Shown one piece after another: positions 49,896 through 62,238 of a DNA stretch of 64,000 nucleotides (position 1 is its first letter; each line of letters opens with the position of its first letter). The position numbers and the translations under genes were made by a program. Origin of the DNA: Cristatella mucedo. Its lineage: Eukaryota; Bryozoa; Phylactolaemata; Cristatellidae. The notes beneath the pieces are model-generated. The model worked only from the letters and a program-made list of their open reading frames with translations. It was not told the origin of the DNA and did no database searches. The stretch lies in NCBI GenBank assembly GCA_009760855.2, contig WPIO01000030.1, forward strand, positions 2,936,001 through 3,000,000, given 5' to 3'.

Positions 49896-50492
49896 TAGAG
49901 ATAACGCTTCGGGCAAATCTATTCACCTGTCTCTAGCAAATCTAAGTGCTCACGACCTGAGGCTGCTAAAGGCCGACGGTTCTGAAGACGCTTCTGTACC
50001 ACTTTGTCAGCAGGACCGCAGATGGCAAGCAAGATAAAAAGGACACAGCTACGGCGACCGCTTTGAATAGGGCATCAGTAAAATACTCGTTGTTAATTTG
50101 TGCTAGTGCCTAATGCTGCACAAAGACGAACGGCAATACATACCCTAGCTTATTTTCCGTTCTGTATTAGTACTAGAGCTTAGTGCCTGTGGAGTCACTC
50201 CGCTGAGTCATAGCTGATAACTCTGCACCATCTTGCAGTGCGACGTAAATGCGCCGTTCTGGAAGTGATCCATTTTGTGTGTGGCTAAATGCCTCATCTT
50301 GCCGCATGCGGGCGGAGGGACAGAGTTTCTCGCTCTAATTAACAGAGATGTCCGCCGGCGGCCTTCATCTAAAGAAGAAGTAGTGTAATGGCGGCAAGCT
50401 TTATCTGCCAGATCGGGACTGATATCCGCTCTTCGAGGTTCCGGAAGTAAAATGGCAAAGAACCGACCACGCGATTAGCTTTGGCTGGGATG

Positions 50493-50509
50493 TATACAAG
50501 CTGACGTCA
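50493..50509 (+). promoter_or_regulatory. Plus-strand core-promoter-like site, unit 1
   Basis: TATACAAG followed by the full CRE palindrome TGACGTCA (50,502-50,509). The TATA box is altered from the TATAAA of units 2 and 3. Confidence 0.4.
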
Positions 50510-51084
50510 TGGTATAGTGAGCAGAGTTGTGCTTCCAGAGTCGGCTCGGCATTTGAGCTCTAGTCCGGAAAGCCATTTAGTTATGTTATGGCCGCCGGTA
50601 AATGCCCATAACCCGACGCGGCTGTCCAACTAAGTTCTCGATGCAAAATGCTCATGGATTTGTCATGCTGTGTTACGGGTGCTCTTAGCTGTCGCGTTGG
50701 ATACTGTCGGCATAACTGCAAGTTTCGTGCTGCATTTACCAGTCTACTGCCGTTGTACAACATTCAGGCATTACTAGTATTATTTGGGCGTTGACTAAGA
50801 CTAGCACCGTTACGAGTGCTGCCTAGTTCTTGCACGACAAGGAAGTTGTACACCTTAAATTTAAGGACGAGTTCCCAGCATGACACACAAGGCTACTTGC
50901 GACCGGCCGCGAAAGAAATCGTGTTTGTAACTATTTGTGTCATGCTCAGCAAACAAAGAACTTGGCCTTCGCTGCAAGCGCATTATCAGGTTGTTGCGAC
51001 AGCCTTACTTGTCCACTCTGCAGTATCTCAGCTGTATTAGCAGACGAGGTCGTGCTGCCGCATTAGCTACTTTCTTAGGCGACG

Positions 51085-51276
51085 GTGCAGCAGAGTGCAG
51101 AGTGTCACATCTAAGTGGCCCAGACCATCGCGTACGCAAACGAGACGCTGGTGCAACACAATTACACTGCTGCCGCAAAAGACTTGGCAGGACTTCCCAG
51201 CTGCAAGCCAGCGTGCAACCGCGTTAGACGTCGCAGCCAATGCTTCCGGCTTTGCCGCCACGACCACTGTTCCTAG
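51085..51276 (+). pseudogene. Cys/Arg-rich frame, unit 1, interrupted
   Basis: Same C-terminal half as in unit 3 (AAAKDLAGLPSCKPAC, then a second Cys pair and DHCS), but an in-frame TAA at 51,112-51,114 cuts the upstream part. It overlaps the last exon of the glycine-rich gene on the other strand by 53 bp (51,224-51,276). Confidence 0.3.
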
Positions 51277-51733
51277 GTTTGCCGCCGCCTCGCTTTAGTA
51301 TGCCTGCTCGTCCGCGCGGCACTCGCGACGCCCCTCCAGCTCCGGTCTGGGCACCAGTAGATCGGTCACCCCCGCACAGGCCTCCAGATGCCACAACGCC
51401 GCTCCCTCCCAAGATGCCGCTTCCTCCCACGACGCCGCTGGCGCCAACTTTACCAACTGGACCTTTTAGCTTCAAAGCTGCAAATAGAGCGAAAAGTATT
51501 CCGTGAGTGGTGGTTTCCAGGTCGTAGGATGCATGGAGATCAGCAGCAAAGGTTCTTTTTGACCCACGACGCTCGTCAGCGATACACAAAGACGTGCTTT
51601 TAGCTGGTCACCCACGATTGACGCGTCCTAGCTCACCTTTGCTGCCTCCTCCTCGGTTCGGAGCGCCGGATGTCAGGAGGACCGCGGCAAGGCAGGTCAG
51701 TGTCACGATAGCCAGCTGCAGACTGGCACCCAT
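51224..51733 (-). CDS. Small secreted glycine-rich basic peptide, two exons, unit 1
   Basis: Exon 1 is 51,733-51,637, intron 51,636-51,478 (159 bp), exon 2 is 51,477-51,224. Donor AAAG/GTGAGC and acceptor CTATTTGCAG/CT join in phase 1 to an intact CDS of 351 bp, 116 aa. Residues 1-24 are a signal peptide (MGASLQLAIVTLTCLAAVLL, likely cut after TSGA). The mature chain of about 90 residues has a Gly/Val/Ser repeat-like part (GVVGGSGILGGSGVV) and then a basic Gly-rich half with GILKRGGGKP. There are two cysteines, one mid-chain and one third from the end. Against unit 2, exon 2 shows seven changes, four of them silent. The protein is presumably secreted; function unknown. The stop TAA is at 51,224-51,226. 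No AATAAA was seen downstream; an AATACA variant lies about 190 bp past the stop. Confidence 0.72.
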
Positions 51734-51939
51734 CGTAGAAAGTAGATAGGTCGGTCCTGACACGTCCGGTCGGAGCCGACGTGTGCACGAGATTGATCCG
51801 ACTGTGCCCTCCGTTCACCGACAGCAATGCCTATATATGGCGATCAAATTCTTAAGCATTATGCGGCTGGCCGGATCGACTGCTTGAGTCTGAAGCTGTC
51901 GGAATTGTCTGGTTAGACAGCTGCCTGGGCAAATCATGA

Positions 51940-53300
<1,361 letters not shown>

Positions 53301-53371
53301 TAATTTCAGAGATGATCAGGAATAATTCATTTCGCAGCTCGTGTTAATCTAGCTTAACGTCGGCCGGCTGG

Positions 53372-53581
53372 TCATCCCAACCGTGTATCGCAATATCGCC
53401 CTGACACACTGTCACAACATGGTTTAGCGGCATCGCAATCTTTAAGCCTTGCTACGGCCTTCTCAAGCGTTAGAAGGCAAGGCATACAGTCCGGTCCGCC
53501 TTTAAACTTGTCGTACCGCAGTATAGGCGTCCCATATACACCGTAGAAGGTCTTGTACTCTTTTCTGCTCGAGGAAACCAT
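53372..53581 (-). CDS. Candidate small Cys-rich ORF in the spacer between units 1 and 2
   Basis: ATG-started minus-strand frame of 69 codons to a TGA. It opens with MVSSSRKEYKTFYGVYGTPI and ends with a cysteine-dense part: CMPC, then 15 residues, C-x5-CC and C-x6-C-type spacing (DCDAAKPCCDSVSGRYCDTR). AACAG directly before the ATG could be an acceptor. There is no signal peptide and no recognised family. The homologous spacer before unit 3 is frameshifted, which argues against strong constraint. Confidence 0.3.
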   Translation of the reverse strand: MVSSSRKEYKTFYGVYGTPILRYDKFKGGPDCMPCLLTLEKAVARLKDCDAAKPCCDSVSGRYCDTRLG

Positions 53582-53894
53582 TCTCTGTTACCAATCGTAA
53601 CGTTACAGTGTCTCTCGCTGCAATAGCGCTAGTGTAGTCTCTCTGAGACTCGAAGACACGAGCGAGCGGACGCGAGCGGTGAACGAGACTCTAATCTTTT
53701 TTCCTCCAGAGGGTACATATACGAGCCAGGGCTGACTCACCACAGGTAAGTGAGTGTATTTGCGGGGGGCCACTGAGGTTGGCCACAGGCTTACATCAAT
53801 AGCAGCACTATGTCAAGTGCTCAACCACCGGCTGCGGGTGGTGCAGTGGTCAGTGGCCAGGTCAGTGGCCGGGACGCAACAGGCGAACGCCAGC

Positions 53895-54083
53895 TACACT
53901 GACACTCACCACACTCTCACGCCGACCCTCTGCACGTCACCCCTAACCGTGTTATTGTTATTTTTTGAGCATGCTGCCACAAATGACTCAATTTTGCTTC
54001 CAATGCAGCAATTTTAAATTGATTAGTAATAAATTAAGTTCTTTGAGGGCGCTTAATCGAAAGTATTGTTATTATTATCATTG
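53895..54083 (+). mobile_element. LINE A 3' UTR and tail inside unit 2
   Basis: Same insertion as at 48,381-48,568. Confidence 0.8.
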
Positions 54084-54209
54084 TAATTGAGAAAGTTACT
54101 CGGCTTAAAACTGGGTATCACAACGACGGCAGTAAGCTCAAACCTAGTACTGCTATTCTAACAGATGTTAAGCTCAATAAGCTCACAAGTTTAGCAAACA
54201 TGCAGACAC

Positions 54210-54372
54210 TAGGGTTGACCCTAAATTTATCACTATAATTCATATGCATAGTGCACTATGAGAACTAATTCTCCATGTTGGTTCTTCAAACTTGCCATGG
54301 GTCAGAGCCTCTGACCTCAGCTAAACCGTTAATCGGAGTGAGCACCTTAACCACCTGGTGAAGTATGGAAGC
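54210..54372 (-). mobile_element. tRNA-derived SINE in unit 2
   Basis: Same insertion as in unit 1; B-box region reads GAGGTCAGAGGCTCTGACCC. Confidence 0.6.
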
Positions 54373-54487
54373 CTGATATACAGCTTGAGAGGCGAGAGAT
54401 TGCATTTTTTCAGAAGGGCACAGAAATGACGTACGCTAATGTGCAGGTACCTAGTAGCTTAGCCTTCAATGAAAATTAAAGGTGCAA

Positions 54488-54742
54488 ATGGCTGCCACTG
54501 TGGTGCCTGTGACTGTTGTAACTTGCTTCGAGATTACTAGTGTACGATCAGCTGTGCTCATTGACTGCTAGTGCGACGCCGGACAAGCGGTTTTCTTTCA
54601 TTGCGATCCTGCTGCTCATGGTACAAGTACTATAAGTAATTTTAGTATTGCAAACACTGGTTACGTGCCGGGTGAGAACCCTCATTTCTCTGACGACGTG
54701 CAATTCGGTATTACGGTCACGCCTTATCTTCTACTACTTTAA
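54488..54742 (+). pseudogene. Unit 2 copy of the 84-codon ORF, interrupted
   Basis: Carries the same in-frame TAG (54,569-54,571) as unit 1, so units 1 and 2 share this state and unit 3 differs (CAG). Confidence 0.25.
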
Positions 54743-56009
54743 GCTGCTAAGGAGTACCGCTTGTCCTCTTCGAGAGTTCTACGTGTCAACGACGATTTCT
54801 TTTTACGTTTTTGTCCACTTGGCTAGGCTTCTTGTTCTGAGAATCAAGCTAATCCAAATATATATACGGGATGAGGAACTGTGTTCTTGCAATTTGAAGT
54901 CATAAGGGTAACATGCCACAGTTGCTAAATTATAGAGATCTCTTCCTTGCCATGTCGTAAGTTCTATGTTTTAATAACTTTGTACGTTTCACGTCTACCC
55001 GACTTCTTCTTTCATGATGCAATCAACTTTTTAGCCTAGTGAATGTGATCTAGCCAACTTTGAGAACTGGAACATCTACCAACTGTGAGCTTTTAAAACT
55101 AGGATATGTAGGCTGAATGGGCGTGTCATAAAAGTGAATGAGATCTGTGAAACTTTTGTTTTAATTCTCAATGAAATGACTGTTTACATCGTTTCAAAAT
55201 AACTGCCAGTGGGCCCATGTACCCTAGAAACGTTTGACACCGGACGTTGTCTATCGTATTCTGCAGGGTGCTTAAGGGAAATGCAAGTCAGACACTACTC
55301 GATTGCTGAGGCAATTTTTGGATTGAGCATGTTGAAATCACGTTGGCTCGAGACGTGGACAAGGGAGACCTGCTTTTCCTACGCCACGCTTACTAATCTC
55401 GTTCCATCTTAATAGAGATAACGCTTCGGGTAAATCTATTCACCTGTCTCTAGCAAATCTAAGTGCTCACGACCTGAGGCTGCTAAAGGCCGACGGTTCT
55501 GAAGACGCTTCTGTACCACCTTGTCGGCAGGACCGCAGATGGCGTGCAAGATAAAAAGGACACAGCTACGGCGACCTCTTTGAATAGGGCATCAGTAAAA
55601 TACTCGTTGTTAATCAGAGCTAGTGCCTAATGCTACACAAAGACGAACCGCAATACATACCCTAGCTTATTTTCGTTTTGTATTAGTACTAGAGCTTGCT
55701 GCCTGTGGAGTAACTCCGCTGAGTCATGGCTGATAACTCAGCACCATCTTGTAGTGCAACGTAAATGCGCCATTCTGGAAGTGGGCCATTTTGTGTGTGA
55801 CTAAATGCGTCATCTTGCCGCGTACGGGCGGAGAGACAGAGTTTCTCGCTCTAATCAATAGAGATGTCCGCCGGCGGCCTTCATCTGGAGAAGAAGTAGC
55901 TCGATGACGGCAAGCTTAATCTACCAAATCGTGATTGATATCCACTATTTGAACTTCCAGAATTAAAACGGCAAGGAACCGACCACGCGAAAAGCTATGG
56001 CCGATGGTG

Positions 56010-56026
56010 TATAAACGCTGACGTCA
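56010..56026 (+). promoter_or_regulatory. Plus-strand core-promoter-like site, unit 2
   Basis: TATAAA at 56,010-56,015 and TGACGTCA at 56,019-56,026. About 85 bp downstream a conserved ATGGCCGCCG/GTAAAT could be a short first exon with a donor. Confidence 0.45.
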
Positions 56027-56602
56027 TGGTATAGTGAGCAGAGTTGTGCTTCCAGAGTCGGCTCGGCATTTGAGCTCTAGTCCGGAAAGCCATTTATTTA
56101 TGTTATGGCCGCCGGTAAATGCCCATAACTCAACGCGGCTGTCCAACTAAGTTCTCGATGCAAAATGCTCATGGATTTGTCGGGCTGTGTTACGGGTGCT
56201 CTTAGCTGTCGCGTTGCAATACTGTCGGCATAACTGCAAGTTTCGTGCTGCATTTACCAGTCTACTGCCGTGGTAAAACATTCAGGCATTACTAGTATTA
56301 TTTGGGCGTGGACTGAGACTGTCACCGTTACGAGTGCTGCCTAGTTCTTGCCCGACAAGGAAGCAGTACACCTTAAATTTAAGGACGAGTTCACAGCTTG
56401 ACAGACAAGGCTACTTGCAACCGGCCGCGAAAGAAATCGTGCTTGTAACTACTTGTGTCATGCTCAACAAATAAACAACTTGGCCTTCGCTGCAAGCGCA
56501 TCGTCGGGTTGTTGTGACAGCCTTACTTGTCCACTATGCAGTTTCTCAGCTGTATTAGCAGACGAGGTTGTGCTGCCGCATTAGCTACTTTCTTAGGCGA
56601 CG

Positions 56603-56794
56603 GTGCAGCAGAGTGCAGAGTGTCACATCTAAGCGGCCCAGACCATCGCGCACGCAAACGAGATGCTGGTGCAACAAAATTACAGTGCTGCCGCAAAAGA
56701 CTTGGCAGGACTTCCCAGCTGCAAGCCAGCGTGCAACCGCGTTAGACGTCGCAGCCAATGCTTCCGGCTTTGCCGCCACGACCACTGTTCCTAG
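56603..56794 (+). pseudogene. Cys/Arg-rich frame, unit 2, interrupted
   Basis: In-frame TAA at the same codon as unit 1 (56,630-56,632). The C-terminal cysteine block is unchanged. It overlaps the glycine-rich gene of unit 2 from 56,742. Confidence 0.3.
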
Positions 56795-57251
56795 GTTTGC
56801 CGCCGCCTCGCTTTAGTATGCCTTCTCGTCCGCGCGGCACTCGCGACGCCCCTCCAGCTCCGGTCTGGGCACCAGTAGAGCGGTCGCCCCCGCACAGGCT
56901 ACCAGATGCCACAACGCCGCTTCCTCCCAAGATGCCGCTTCCTCCCACGACGCCGCTGGCGCCAACTTTACCAACTGGACCTTTTAGCTTCGAAGCTGCA
57001 AATAGAGCGAAACGTATTCCGTGAGTGGCGGTTTCCAGGCCGTAGGATGCATGGAGATCAGCAGCAAAGATTCTTTTTGACCCACGACGCTCGTCAGCGA
57101 TGCACAAAGACGTGCTTTTAGCAGGTCACCCACGACCGACGCTTCCTCGCTCACCTTTGCTGCCCCCTCCTCGGGGTGGAGCGCCGGATGTCAGGAGGAC
57201 CGCGGCAAGGCAGGTCAGTGTCACGATAGCCAGCTGCAGACTGGCACCCAT
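56742..57251 (-). CDS. Small secreted glycine-rich basic peptide, two exons, unit 2
   Basis: Exon 1 is 57,251-57,155 and exon 2 is 56,995-56,742, with the same splice sites, phase and 351-bp CDS as unit 1. The signal peptide is identical; the junction reads TSGAPPRGGGSK. Exon 2 differs from unit 1 by Leu to Ser at its second residue, Gly to Ser before the first cysteine, and Ala to Glu before the GILK core. Both cysteines and the GILKRGGGKP block are kept. All reading frames are intact, unlike the neighbouring plus-strand ORFs of this unit. Confidence 0.72.
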
Positions 57252-57349
57252 CTTAGAAAGTAGATCGGTCGGTCCTGACACGTCCGGTCGGAGCCGACGT
57301 GTTCGCGAGATTGATCCGACTGTGCCCTCCGTTCACCGACAGTAATGCC

Positions 57350-57593
57350 TATATATGGCGATCAAATTCTTAAGCATTATGCGGCTGGCTGGATCGACTG
57401 CTTGAGTCTGAAGCTGTCGGAATTGTCTGGTTAGACACCTGCCTGGGCAAATCATGAAATTAAACTTTAGGCAAGCGCTCGGTGCGCCGAGGCTTGACGG
57501 CTTCTCCATAATCACCGCTTCGTCGAGCTCGGGTGGGCACAGCTGTCACTAGCCGCCCACTCAAGCGCTCGACTCAACGTGCGGGTGACGTCA
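57350..57593 (-). promoter_or_regulatory. Promoter of the glycine-rich gene, unit 2
   Basis: TATA at 57,356-57,350, initiator-like GCACAGTC about 30 bp downstream, CRE palindrome TGACGTCA at 57,586-57,593. Same spacing as unit 1. Confidence 0.55.
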
Positions 57594-58760
57594 CCATCAT
57601 GGGCAAGCTTGCGTTCGTGCGGCAGAAATTGAGCCGGGCTTGACGCAGCATATGAGCGACGACACTGTGCTCGTAAAATCTTAGCCGACATCACTACTAA
57701 TTGTGGGTCCCGAATCTTGCATCGCGGCTGTCGAATTTTACATGATGCAGACATACAAGCAGGAATAAATACAGTAGCAAGAATTCGGCAACGAGGAAGA
57801 CAACTCAGACACACACACACACACACACACATATAGATATATATATATATATACATACGTGTATGTGTGTGTATGTCTGCGTGGGTGTGTGTGTGTGTGT
57901 GTGTGTGTGTGTAGGAATATGTGTTGTGCTTGCAGGTTTGTGGTGGATTCCAGTGTTTGGCAGATCAATGCCGTCAATTGCCACGTATTAAACGTGAATG
58001 TAGATGCTCGATTGGCTGAAAAGTACAGTGGTTGTAGTTTAAATAGAGTTCCACTGCACACCTAAGAATAGTTTGAGGTTAGCCCAGCCGTATTCTGGTT
58101 ATTTAGGACGTAACCGAATCGATTGTTATATTGGCTGGGAATTCGCCTTCGATTTCCGTATATTGTACTCGATTTAATACTCATAAGGACTTGAAATTGT
58201 ATGCAAGCAGCTAAATTTCATACGTGATGATAAATTGAGGATTGCTCAGCCACTCTTCAATTTATCTGCCATAGATTGTGATATAAGCCTATGCAATTTA
58301 TTTCGACTGCCATGCGTTGGCTCCAGATGCACGTGTGCTGCTGTTTGAAATGATATCCCTGCCATTTTGACTCAGTACACAATAATACACAAGACATGGT
58401 GAAGCTTGACTGACCCACTTTGCGATGGAACATAATGATTAGCTGTATTTGCATTGGCTATTGCCGTCGGTTTTTCTGCATTGCTCGAGATTGAACATGC
58501 ACGATGGGTGAAACTATAGGGTCTCAGTGAAATGTAACCTAAAAGGAATGCTAAAGCTTGGCTGAGCTAGTTTCTTTTTTATTTTCCCTAGACTGAGGCA
58601 TTGGACCCGGCCATGGCTGCTGATTGCAACGCATTGCTGAAAATTAACAAGCAAAATATCTCTAATTAAATGATTTTTTCTTAAAATGCAGTAAAATGCT
58701 GTATGCAACGACGATTAAAGCTTTCCAGAGTCAACTTCTGGTAAATTTGTCACTAATTTT
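57458..58760. repeat. Segment R in unit 2
   Basis: As in unit 1; monomers about 58,120-58,700. Confidence 0.85.
57809..57913. repeat. AC/TA/TG microsatellite, unit 2
   Basis: Short TA core between AC and TG runs, same site as in unit 1. Confidence 0.95.
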
Positions 58761-58824
58761 AGAGATGATCAGGAATAATTCATTTCGCAGCTCGTGTTAA
58801 TCTAGCTTAACGTCGGCCGGCTGG

Positions 58825-59035
58825 TCATCCCAACCGTGTATCGCAATATCGCCCTGACACACTGTCACAACATGGTTTAGCGGCATCGCAATCTTTAAGC
58901 CTTGCTACGGCCTTCTCAAGCGTTAGAAGGCAAGGCAATAAAGTCCGGACCGCCTTTAAACTTGTCGTACCGCAGTATAGGCGTCCCATATACACCGTAG
59001 AAGGTCTGGTACTCTTTTCTGCTCGAGAAAACCAT
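58825..59035 (-). pseudogene. Frameshifted copy of the spacer ORF, between units 2 and 3
   Basis: Same start and same end as 53,372-53,581, but one extra base near 58,940 shifts the frame after the YDKFKGGPD stretch and brings an early stop. The cysteine-rich part is therefore lost. Confidence 0.35.
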
Positions 59036-59342
59036 TCTCTGTTACTAATTGTAACGTTACTGTGTCTCTGGCTGCCATAGCGCTAGTGAAGTCTCACGGA
59101 GACTCGAAGACAAGCGAGCGAACGCGAGCGGTGAACGAGACTCTAACCTTTATTCCTCCAGTGGGTACGTATACGAGCTAGAGCTGACACACCACAGGTA
59201 AGTGTATCTGTGAGGGGCCGCTGTGGTGGGCTACAGGCTTACATCAATAGCAGTATTTAGTCTATTGCTCAACCACCGGCTGCGGGTGGGGCAGTGGTCA
59301 GTGGTCAGGTCAGTGACCGGAAGGCGACAGGCGAACGCCAGC

Positions 59343-59531
59343 CACACTGACACTCACCACACTTGCACGCCGACCGTCTGCACGTCATTCCTAACCGCGT
59401 TATTGTTATTTTTTGAGCATGCTGCCCCTAATGATTCAATTTAGCTTCCAATGCAGCAATTTTAAATTGCGTAGTAATAAATTAAGTTCTTTTAGGGCAC
59501 TGAATCAAAGGTATTGTTATTATTATCATTG
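59343..59531 (+). mobile_element. LINE A 3' UTR and tail inside unit 3
   Basis: Same insertion as at 48,381-48,568; here the tail landmark reads TTTAGGGCACTGAATC. Confidence 0.8.
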
Positions 59532-59659
59532 TAATTGAGAAAGTTACTCGGCTTAAAACTGGGTATCAAAACAATGGCAGTAAGCTCAAACCTAGCACTG
59601 CTATTCTAACAGATTACAAGCTCAATATCTCACAAATTTAGCAAACGTGCAAACACTAG

Positions 59660-59820
59660 TGTAAACCCTAAATTTATTACTATAATTCATATGTATAGTG
59701 CTCTATGAGAACAAATTCTCTATGTAAGTTCTTGAAACTTGCAATGGGCCGGAGCCCTTGACCTTAGCTAAGCCGCTATTCGGAGTTAGCACCTTAACCA
59801 CCTGGTGAAGTCTGGAAGCC
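59660..59820 (-). mobile_element. tRNA-derived SINE in unit 3
   Basis: Same insertion as in units 1 and 2; B-box region reads AAGGTCAAGGGCTCCGGCCC. Confidence 0.6.
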
Positions 59821-59934
59821 TGATATACAGCTTGAGATGCCAGAGATTACATTTCTTCAGAAGGGCACAGAAATGACGTATGATAATGTGCAGGCACCTA
59901 GGAACATAGCCGTCACTGAAGATTTAAGGTGCAC

Positions 59935-60189
59935 ATGACTGCAACTGTGCAGTCTGTGACTGTTGTAAATTGCTTCGACATAACTAGTGTGCGAAAAGCT
60001 GTGCTCATGTTCTGCCAGTGCGACACCGGACCAGCGGCTTTCTTTAATTGCGATTCTGCTGCTCATGGTACAAGTACTATAAGTAATGTTAGTATTGCCA
60101 ACACAGGTTACGTGCCTGGTGAGAACTCTAATTTCTGTGACGACGTGCAATTCGGTATTACGGCCACGCCTTATCTTCTACTACTTTAA
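59935..60189 (+). CDS. Unit 3 copy of the 84-codon ORF, open; unknown
   Basis: ATG start; 84 codons. It has VVNCFDITSVRKAVLMFCQC, DTGPAAFFNCDSAAHGTSTI, SNVSIANTGYVPGE and a TPYLLLL end. Five cysteines and alternating hydrophobic/polar strands would suit a small extracellular fold, but there is no signal peptide and no family is recognised. GTGCCTG/GTGAGA inside could be a splice donor. Divergence from units 1 and 2 is higher here than in the glycine-rich gene. Coding status uncertain. Confidence 0.25.
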   Translation: MTATVQSVTVVNCFDITSVRKAVLMFCQCDTGPAAFFNCDSAAHGTSTISNVSIANTGYVPGENSNFCDDVQFGITATPYLLLL

Positions 60190-61455
60190 GCTGCCAAGGA
60201 GTACCGCTTGTCCTCTTCGAGAGTTCTACGTGTCAACGACGACTTCTTTTTACGTTTTTGTTCACTTGGCTAGGCTTCTTGTTCTGAGACTGTAGACAAT
60301 CCAATAATATATACGGGATGAGGAACTGTGTTCTTGCAATTTGAAGTCATAAGGGTAACAGGCCACTGCTGCTAAATTATAGAGATCTCTTCCTTGCCGT
60401 GTTGAAAGCTCTATGTTTTAATGACGTTAAACTTTTCACGTCTACCTGACTTCTTCTTTCATGATGCAATCAACTTTTTAGCCTAGTGAATGTGATCCTG
60501 CGAACTTTGAGAACTGGAACGTCGATCCACTTTGAGCTTTTAAAACCAGGATATGTATGTTGAATCGGCGTGTCATAAAAGTGAATTAGACCTGTGAAAC
60601 TTTTGTTTTAATTCTCAATGAAATGACTGTTTACATTGTTTCCAAATGACTGCCAGTGGGCCCATGTACGCTACTGACGTTTGACACCGGACGTTGTCTA
60701 TCGAACTCTGCAGGGGCCTAAGGGAAATGCAAGACAGACACTACTAGATTGCTGAGGCAATTTTTGGATTGAGCAGGTTGAAGTCACGTTGGCTCGAGAC
60801 GCGGATAAGGGAGACCTGCTTTTCCTGCGCCATGCTTACTAATCTCGTTCCATTTTAATAGAGATAACGCTTCGGGTAAATCTATTCACCTGTCTCTAGC
60901 AAATCTAAGTGCTAACGACCTGAGGCTGCTAAAGGCCGATGGTTCTGAAGACGCTTCTGTACCACCTTGTCGGCAGGACCGCAGATGGCGTGGAAGATAA
61001 AAAGGACACAGCTACGGCGACCGCTTTGAATAGGGCATTAGTAAAATACTCGTTGTTAATTTGTGGTAGTGCCTACTGCTGCACATAGACGAACGGCAAT
61101 ACATACCCTAGCTTATTTTCGTTTTGTATTAGTACTAGAGCTTACTGCTTGTGGAATCACTCCGCTGAGTCATAGCTGATAACTGTGCACTATTGTGCAG
61201 GGCGACGTAAATGCGACCTTTTGGAAGTGGGCAATTTTGCGTGTGACTAACTGCGTCATCTTGCCGCGTACGGGCGGAGAGACAGAGTTTCTCGCTCTAA
61301 TTAATAGAGATGTCCGCCGGCGGCCTTCATCTAAAGAAGAAGTAGTGTGATGACGGCAAGATTAATCTGCCAAATCGTGATTGATATCCACTATTTGATG
61401 TTCTAGAATTGAAACAGCAAGGAACCGACCACGCGAAAAGCTATGGCCGATGGTG

Positions 61456-61472
61456 TATAAACGCTGACGTCA
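61456..61472 (+). promoter_or_regulatory. Plus-strand core-promoter-like site, unit 3
   Basis: TATAAA at 61,456-61,461 and TGACGTCA at 61,465-61,472; conserved ATGGCCGCCG/GTAAAT downstream as in unit 2. It points toward the Cys-rich frame about 0.6 kb away. Confidence 0.45.
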
Positions 61473-62046
61473 TGGTATAGTAAGCAGAGTTGAGCTTCCA
61501 GAGTCGGCTCGGCATTTGAGCTCTAGTCCGGGTAGCCATTAATTTATGTTATGGCCGCCGGTAAATGCCCGTAACCCCACGCGGCTGTCTAACTAAGTTT
61601 TCCATGCAAAATGCTTATGGATGTGTCATGCTGCTTTACAGGTGCTCTTAGCTGTCGCGTTGCAATACTGTCGGCATAACTGCAAGATTCGTGCTGCATT
61701 TACCAGTCTACTGCCGTGGTAAAACATTCACTCATTGCTAGTGTTATTTGGGCGTTGACTTAGACTAGCACCGTTACGAGTGCTGCCTAGTTCTTGCCCG
61801 GCAAGGAAGCTGTACACCTTACATTAGGACGAGTTTACAGCATGACACATAAGGCTACTTGCAACCGGCCGCGAAAGAAATCGTGCTTGTAACTACTTGT
61901 TTCATGCTCAACAAATAAAGAACTTGGCCTTCGCTACAAGCGCATCATCGGGTTGTTGTGACAGCCTTACTTGTCCACTCTGCAGTATCTCAGCTGTATT
62001 ACCAGACGAAGTCGTGCTGCCGCAGTAGCTACTTTCTAACCGGACG

Positions 62047-62238
62047 GTGCAGCAGAGTGCAGAGTATCACATCAACGCGGCCCAGACTATTGCGTACGCT
62101 AACGAGACGCTGGTGCAACAAAATTACAGTGCTGCCGCAAAAGACTTGGCAGGACTTCCCAGCTGCAAGCCAGCGTGCAACCGCGTTAGACGTCGCAGCC
62201 AATGCTTCCGGCTTTGCCGTCGCGACCACTGTTCCTAG
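62047..62238 (+). CDS. Candidate exon of a cationic Cys-rich peptide, unit 3
   Basis: Open for 63 codons plus a few upstream; the first ATG is missing, so it would be a last exon. An acceptor-like TTTCTAACCGGACGGTGCAG (with a CTAAC branch-point-like site) sits directly before it. Residues VQQSAEYHINAAQTIAYANE then TLVQQNYSAAAKDLAGLPS form a neutral helical-looking stretch like a pro-region. The last 24 residues are basic with cysteine spacing C-x3-C-x8-C-x3-C-x4-C and end in Ser-stop. This layout resembles precursors of secreted cationic peptides, but no signal-peptide exon was located and the cysteine count is odd. Units 1 and 2 carry a stop. The 3' 53 bp overlap the glycine-rich gene tail to tail. 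Confidence 0.35.
   Translation: MQQSAEYHINAAQTIAYANETLVQQNYSAAAKDLAGLPSCKPACNRVRRRSQCFRLCRRDHCS

Larger units (their letters stand above)
53609..59061. repeat. Tandem array unit 2 (about 5.45 kb)
   Basis: Collinear with unit 1 throughout. Its length difference is largely due to the shorter TA/TG microsatellite (57,809-57,913 against 52,293-52,463). In the coding exon of the glycine-rich gene units 1 and 2 differ at about 7 of 254 bases. Confidence 0.93.

Noticed and set aside
51240-51506. Pro-rich plus-strand frame of 88 codons, open in all three units
   Set aside because: It is the antisense of the glycine-rich exon (GGN codons read as Pro and Ala). It has no signal peptide or splice support, and its changes between units 1 and 2 are mostly replacements, whereas the minus frame has a full gene model.
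51633-51827. Minus-strand 64-codon frame over exon 1 of the glycine-rich gene
   Set aside because: Wrong frame over the 5' UTR and signal-peptide exon; the signal peptide is encoded in the adjacent frame.
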